This document shows, in pieces, positions 60,261 to 64,000 of a stretch of 64,000 nucleotides of DNA (positions within the stretch are counted from its first letter, which is position 1; every line of letters begins with the position of its first letter). Location: assembly GCA_022605955.1 (NCBI GenBank), contig JAKCOZ010000606.1, positions 49,022-113,021 of the forward strand, read 5' to 3'. The position numbers and the translations under genes are program-made. This stretch comes from Rallus limicola (lineage: Eukaryota; Chordata; Aves; Gruiformes; Rallidae). The notes beneath the pieces were generated by a model. It saw nothing but the letters and a program-made list of their open reading frames with translations. It ran no database searches and had not been told where the DNA came from.

Positions 60261-60800
60261 AGGGGGGAGGGGGTTAGAGCGGGGGAGGCGGTGTTCCTTC
60301 CCGCTTTGTTTGTGTCCCCGGGGAACACAAAAAGCTGATTCTTCCCTGGGCAGAAAATGCTCCTTTATGCCCTGCCCTCCTCACAGGCTGCACCACGAGA
60401 GCTGCTCCCGCAGGGAAAAGCCAGGCTTTGTGCTCCTTATCTCATCCCCCTCTGCCCCCACCCCCCCTCCCCAATTCATGGCCGTGGAGGGGGTGCTGAG
60501 GAGCCCAGTGTGGCACAGGGCTGGGTAGCTGCCCTGTGCTCCGGTGTGACACCCTCCCCACCCCGGCAACAGGTCGCAGAGGGGGTCTGGCTGCTTTTGG
60601 CACATGGAGCTTGGCTTGGGCTTGGGGTTGGGGTTGGGGTTTGGGGGGGGGGGGGGGGGGAAGGCTGACACAGCACCAGCCGTTGGGTAGTTCTGGTTTT
60701 GGGAGGAGGGAAAGGCTGAGGGACTGGAGGCTCGTGCTTACTGCGGGGGGGGAGGTTTAACACCCCCCATCGCCCCCCCACTCCCCCCACCCTGCAAAGC
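60261..60800. other. Sequence between the minisatellite and the SORT1 CpG island
   Basis: No gene recognised. Contains a GGGGTT-type run followed by a long G-run at 60624-60660. Confidence 0.6.
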
Positions 60801-61649
60801 TCCCGGTCCCCTTCTCTGCCCTGCCCTGGGGGGTGCTGACACCCCCCCCCCCCCTCCCCACCCCCCCGCTTCCCCCCCCCCGCTTTGGGGGCTGCCCGGG
60901 TTGTTTGTTGCTATTGCACCAACGCTTCCCCGGGGAGGGTGGGGCTGGGCTCCGCTTGTGCAACGTGACCGATGTACCAGAGCGGAACCGTCACCGGGCC
61001 CGAAGCCACCCGGCTCTGCCCGCACCAGCCCCGGGGGTGGGGAGGGACCCGGGACCCGGCCCCGGCCCCGGGGGGGGTCACACGCCGCCACCCCCAACCC
61101 GGAACATCCCTCCCGCTCCCCCCCGGGGCTGACCCCGGCGCCCCCCGGCAGTGCGATGCCCGGTATCCCTCCTCCCCCTCCCTCCGGTTACCGGGGGGCT
61201 CGGGTGCACGTGGGCGGCAGCACCTCGGGCACGGGCCGGGGCCGAACCTGGCGCGCCCCCCGCCACCTGCCGCTTTGTCCAATCAGAAAATCGCGCGGCA
61301 GCGCTCCCCCTCGCCGTGCCGCCAATCAGAGGCTTGTCGCTAGGTAAATTAGAGCCCGTGGTCAACAGAGAGGGAGGGGGCGGGACCTCAGCATCGTGCA
61401 AGCGCTGTCTGCCAATCACAGAGGAGAAAGGCGCCGATGGACATAGGAAGGGGCTAACCAGGAGGCGCGGGGCGGGGCGTGCCGCGGGGAGGGCGGGGCG
61501 AGGCTCCAGAGCGGCGTCTCCCACAGCCAACCGCGACGGGAGGGGGCGCGGCCGGTGGGGCGTGGCACCGCTCGGCGGCCGCCAATGGGAAGCGGGGGGC
61601 GGGCGGCGGCGGGCCCGGTGGCGGGGCGGCGGCGGCGGCCGGAGTCGCC

Positions 61650-61844
61650 ATGGGGCCGCGCGGGGCGGCGCGGCTGGCGGTGGCGCTGGCCTTGGCGCTG
61701 GGGGCGGCGGGGGCGGCGCTGGGGCTACGGGCCCGGGCTCGGGCTCGGGCTCCCCGCGGCGGTACCGGCGGGGCGGCGGCGGGCGGCGAGGCCTGCGGCG
61801 GCCTGCGCGGCGTCCCGGCCGCCCTCGGCAACAACACGCACCAG
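61650..61844 (+). CDS. SORT1: SORT1 exon 1; gene-level annotation
   Basis: Sortilin is a type I Vps10p-domain receptor that sorts cargo (proneurotrophins, neurotensin, lipoproteins, lysosomal hydrolases) between Golgi, endosome and cell surface. Exon 1 encodes 65 residues: a signal peptide (about 1-25, RLAVALALALGAAGAAL) and a short pro-region ending ACGGLRGVPAALGNNTHQ, aligned to human ECGRVRDFVAKLANNTHQ, with a GTGAGC donor in the usual place. It is about 36 residues shorter than the human exon 1 product. The human furin site RWRR is absent; RAPR is the only R-X-X-R candidate. Exons 2-4 follow; the rest of the gene lies beyond the window. Confidence 0.92.
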
Positions 61845-62159
61845 GTGAGCCCGGCGGGCGGGGCCGCGGGCCCGGGCGGGGGCTGACCGGGAGCCGCCGG
61901 GCTGCGGGAGCCGGAGCCTCCCGGGGAGCTGCCGCGGGCGCCGGGGACACTCTTCCCCCCCGCCCCCCCCGCCATCCCCCCTCCCGCCTCCCACCCGGCC
62001 CGGGACGGACGGACGGACAGACGGACGGACGGGCTCACTTCTCCCCTCCCCCCTTCCCCCGCCCCAGCCGGTGCCTTATGGGCCGGCCGGCCGGACTGAC
62101 TGACTGACAGGCGGGGAGGCTCCTCCCCGCCCGGTGCCCTGACAGCGCCTGGCACCGCA

Positions 62160-62510
62160 CGGACGGACAGACGGACGGACGGACGTGTGTCTTCCTCCCC
62201 GCCTCCCTCCATCCCCTGGGACGGACGGGCAGCTGGACAGACACACAGACAGACAGCCCGCCCCCCTCCGCCCCCCCTTTCCCTGCGTCCCTGGCGTGTG
62301 CCGGCAGAGGCACCTGCCGCGGCAGGACGGACAGACAAGACAGACGGACAGACAGACAGACCGACCCGGGTCTGGCAGCGGCTGGGCGGCAGAGCCCCTC
62401 CCCCTCCCCCTTTAACCCCCAGCGCGGGGTGTCGGGGGGAGCAGACACCCTACTTGCCAACCCCTCCGGACAGACAGACAGACACCCGGACAGACAGACA
62501 GACAGGCAGC
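62160..62510. repeat. GACG/GACA tetranucleotide clusters in SORT1 intron 1
   Basis: Interrupted runs of GGAC and CAGA tetranucleotides at about 62005-62030, 62158-62184, 62234-62256, 62324-62362 and 62468-62506. Confidence 0.85.
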
Positions 62511-63268
62511 CCCGCGGGGGTGGCTGCGGGGTGCACATTAACCCCGAGGCTGGCGCCGCCCCGGGGGGGGCTGGGAAGGGGGGGGGGGTCCAGGCCGGTG
62601 CGGGGCTCCCCTGGCTCCGGGCCACCCGCTGGTCCCGCCCCACCGGCCCGCCCAGTTTGACCAGTCCCCTGACTGGTCCCGTGCCAGTTTGGGTTCCTTT
62701 CTCCTTTCCACCACCTGCCGCCGAGTGGGACACGGAGGGGGGTGTCACAGGAGGGTGTCATGGGGGGGTGGGTCTCCCCCTCCCCCTCCCCCTCCCTCTC
62801 CCCCTCCCCCTCCCCCCTTGTCCCGTCCCCTCCCCCCACCTTGTGTCCCCCCCACCTTGACCCCCGCTCCCACCTTGTGTGTCCCCCTCCCCCCCACCTT
62901 GTGTCCCCCTCCTCCCACCTTGTCCCCCCCATCCTGGGCTCACCCTCTCCCTGCCTGCATCAGGCAGAGCTGGGGGGGGGGTGGGGGGGGGGGGGCAGCT
63001 CCCTGTATCTCCATCCCCCATCCACACCCCCCCCCCCGTGTCCCCAGATGCCCCCACCCCACTTGCACGCTCCTGTCTGGCCACTCCAGTCCAAACCAGT
63101 ATCCCCCAGTGCCCCCGAGGTGGTGTCTGGCTGGGGAAGGCACTGGGACTCCAGTGTTCTCTAAGGGGGGGGGGGGCTGTGGGGTGCCACTGCCATGCTG
63201 GGGGGGGGGGTCTGGTGCTCGCCCCCCTCCCTGCAGTCAGCGTGCTGTGCCTGTCCCTCCCCCCACAG

Positions 63269-63328
63269 TGTGTCTTCGATGACCTCAGCGGCTCCGTGTC
63301 CCTGTCCTGGGTGGGTGACAGCACAGGG
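63269..63328 (+). CDS. SORT1: SORT1 exon 2
   Basis: Encodes [20 protein letters not shown], matching human [20 protein letters not shown] at the start of the Vps10p domain. The first residue is Cys where human has His. 20 codons, phase 0. Confidence 0.95.
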
Positions 63329-63567
63329 GTAAGTGCTTGGGTGACGGGGGGGGGGGGAGAGGGGGGCTGTGGTTCCCCTCCCATGCCCGAGGGGCTGGTG
63401 GGCTCAGCCAAGCTGGGCACCCCCCTGTCCCATGGTGGTGGGGGACACACATGACCCATGGAGGGGGGGGGGGCTGGGGGGTGGTCCCTCAGAGCTGGGG
63501 TATGACTCTGCCCCCCCCCCCCTCCTCTCCCCTCCCCTCTCCTCCCCTCCCCCCTTTGCCCACCCAG

Positions 63568-63641
63568 GTCATCCTGGTCCTGACGACCTTCCAGGTGCCA
63601 CTGGTCATCATGACCTTCGGGCAGTCCAAGCTGTACCGCAG
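63568..63641 (+). CDS. SORT1: SORT1 exon 3
   Basis: Encodes [20 protein letters not shown] then KLYR plus two bases. It differs from human at one position in this stretch (Q for H). Confidence 0.97.
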
Positions 63642-63736
63642 GTGAGCCCCCTCCCCTCCCCATCCCAGCACCCTTGGGACCCCCCCCCCCACCCTCTCTC
63701 TGGGCTCACCCCTGAGCTGCTTCCTCTCTCTCCCAG

Positions 63737-63839
63737 TGAGGATTATGGGAAAACCTTCAGGGACATCACCAGCCTCATCAACAACACCCTCATCCGCACC
63801 GAGTTCGGCATGGCCATCGGCCCGGAGAACTCGGGGAAG
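63737..63839 (+). CDS. SORT1: SORT1 exon 4
   Basis: Encodes [20 protein letters not shown] then [14 protein letters not shown], human-like, with the NNT glycosylation sequon. It is followed by a GTAGGG donor; intron 4 runs to the end of the window and no exon 5 is seen. Confidence 0.97.
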
Positions 63840-64000
63840 GTAGGGAGGGGGTGGGGGTGCCCCCCCCCCCCCTAATCCCACCCTGGGGTCACGCTGGTGT
63901 TTCCTTTGCTCCCCACCCCAGTATGACTGAGCCACCTCCTTTCCAGAAACTGGTTGCCACTGGTCTTGAAAGCCAAGGGCATCCTGGCTTGTGTGAGACC

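Larger units (their letters stand above)
60830..62540 (+). promoter_or_regulatory. SORT1: SORT1 CpG island and promoter with four CCAAT boxes
   Basis: CpG island around SORT1 exon 1. Upstream of the start codon are forward CCAAT boxes at 61279-61283, 61322-61326, 61412-61416 and 61582-61586, the first three followed by CA(G/C)A as in strong NF-Y sites (CCAATCA). GC boxes (GGGGCGGG types) occur at 61470-61500 and 61595-61630. No TATA box is seen. Confidence 0.78.

Noticed and set aside
59195..60328. A 377-codon minus-strand open frame
   Set aside because: It is a translation of the satellite plus the 56-bp minisatellite, with low-complexity proline-rich sequence and no conserved domain.
61078..62107. 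Long open frames on both strands around SORT1 exon 1
   Set aside because: They are artefacts of stop-poor CpG-island sequence; only the frame joining exon 2 with NNTHQ is supported.

Overview
The window is vertebrate nuclear DNA, almost certainly from a bird and most likely a GC-rich microchromosome. The evidence is many CR1 retrotransposon tails ending in ATTCTATG-type repeats, very short introns, dense CpG islands, long G/C homopolymers, and many minisatellites. A run of 100 Ns at 27147-27246 is a scaffold gap. The species cannot be named from the sequence.

Gene order is GNAI3 (exon 1, minus), GPR61 (minus), AMIGO1 (plus), ATXN7L2 (minus), SYPL2 (minus), PSMA5 (plus), SORT1 (first four coding exons, plus). 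This is the human 1p13.3 neighbourhood read in reverse, with relative orientations preserved. CYB561D1, which lies between AMIGO1 and ATXN7L2 in mammals, was not found. The genes form a conserved syntenic block and not one pathway: G-protein signalling (GNAI3, GPR61), neuronal adhesion (AMIGO1), SAGA chromatin regulation (ATXN7L2), a muscle triad-junction membrane protein (SYPL2), the 20S proteasome (PSMA5) and a sorting receptor (SORT1).

Layout. 1-13.7 kb: GNAI3 intron 1, full of CR1 fragments. 13.0-14.2 kb: GNAI3 CpG island with three ZNF143-like promoter motifs. 14.8-16.1 kb: GPR61. 16.2-23.1 kb: minisatellites, CpG islands and presumed 5' ends of GPR61 and AMIGO1. 23.1-25.5 kb: AMIGO1. 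25.9-26.3 kb: array of GGGCGTGG boxes. 27.4-32.8 kb: ATXN7L2. 33.0-33.8 kb: a CTATAGG minisatellite. 34.5-39.5 kb: SYPL2, with large arrays in its last intron. 39.5-40.4 kb: divergent SYPL2/PSMA5 promoter with a long palindrome. 40.4-53.3 kb: PSMA5, complete, 241 aa. 55.4-60.3 kb: a satellite block of roughly 194-bp monomers in alternating orientation, framed by G-rich minisatellites. 60.8-64 kb: SORT1 CpG island and exons 1-4.

The most notable points are the inverted higher-order satellite between PSMA5 and SORT1, an inverted duplication of a CR1-spacer-CR1 composite shared by GNAI3 intron 1 and PSMA5 intron 2, a roughly 104-bp palindrome in the SYPL2/PSMA5 promoter, and a cluster of single-base frameshifts in ATXN7L2 plus one in AMIGO1, most simply read as assembly errors in GC-rich DNA.
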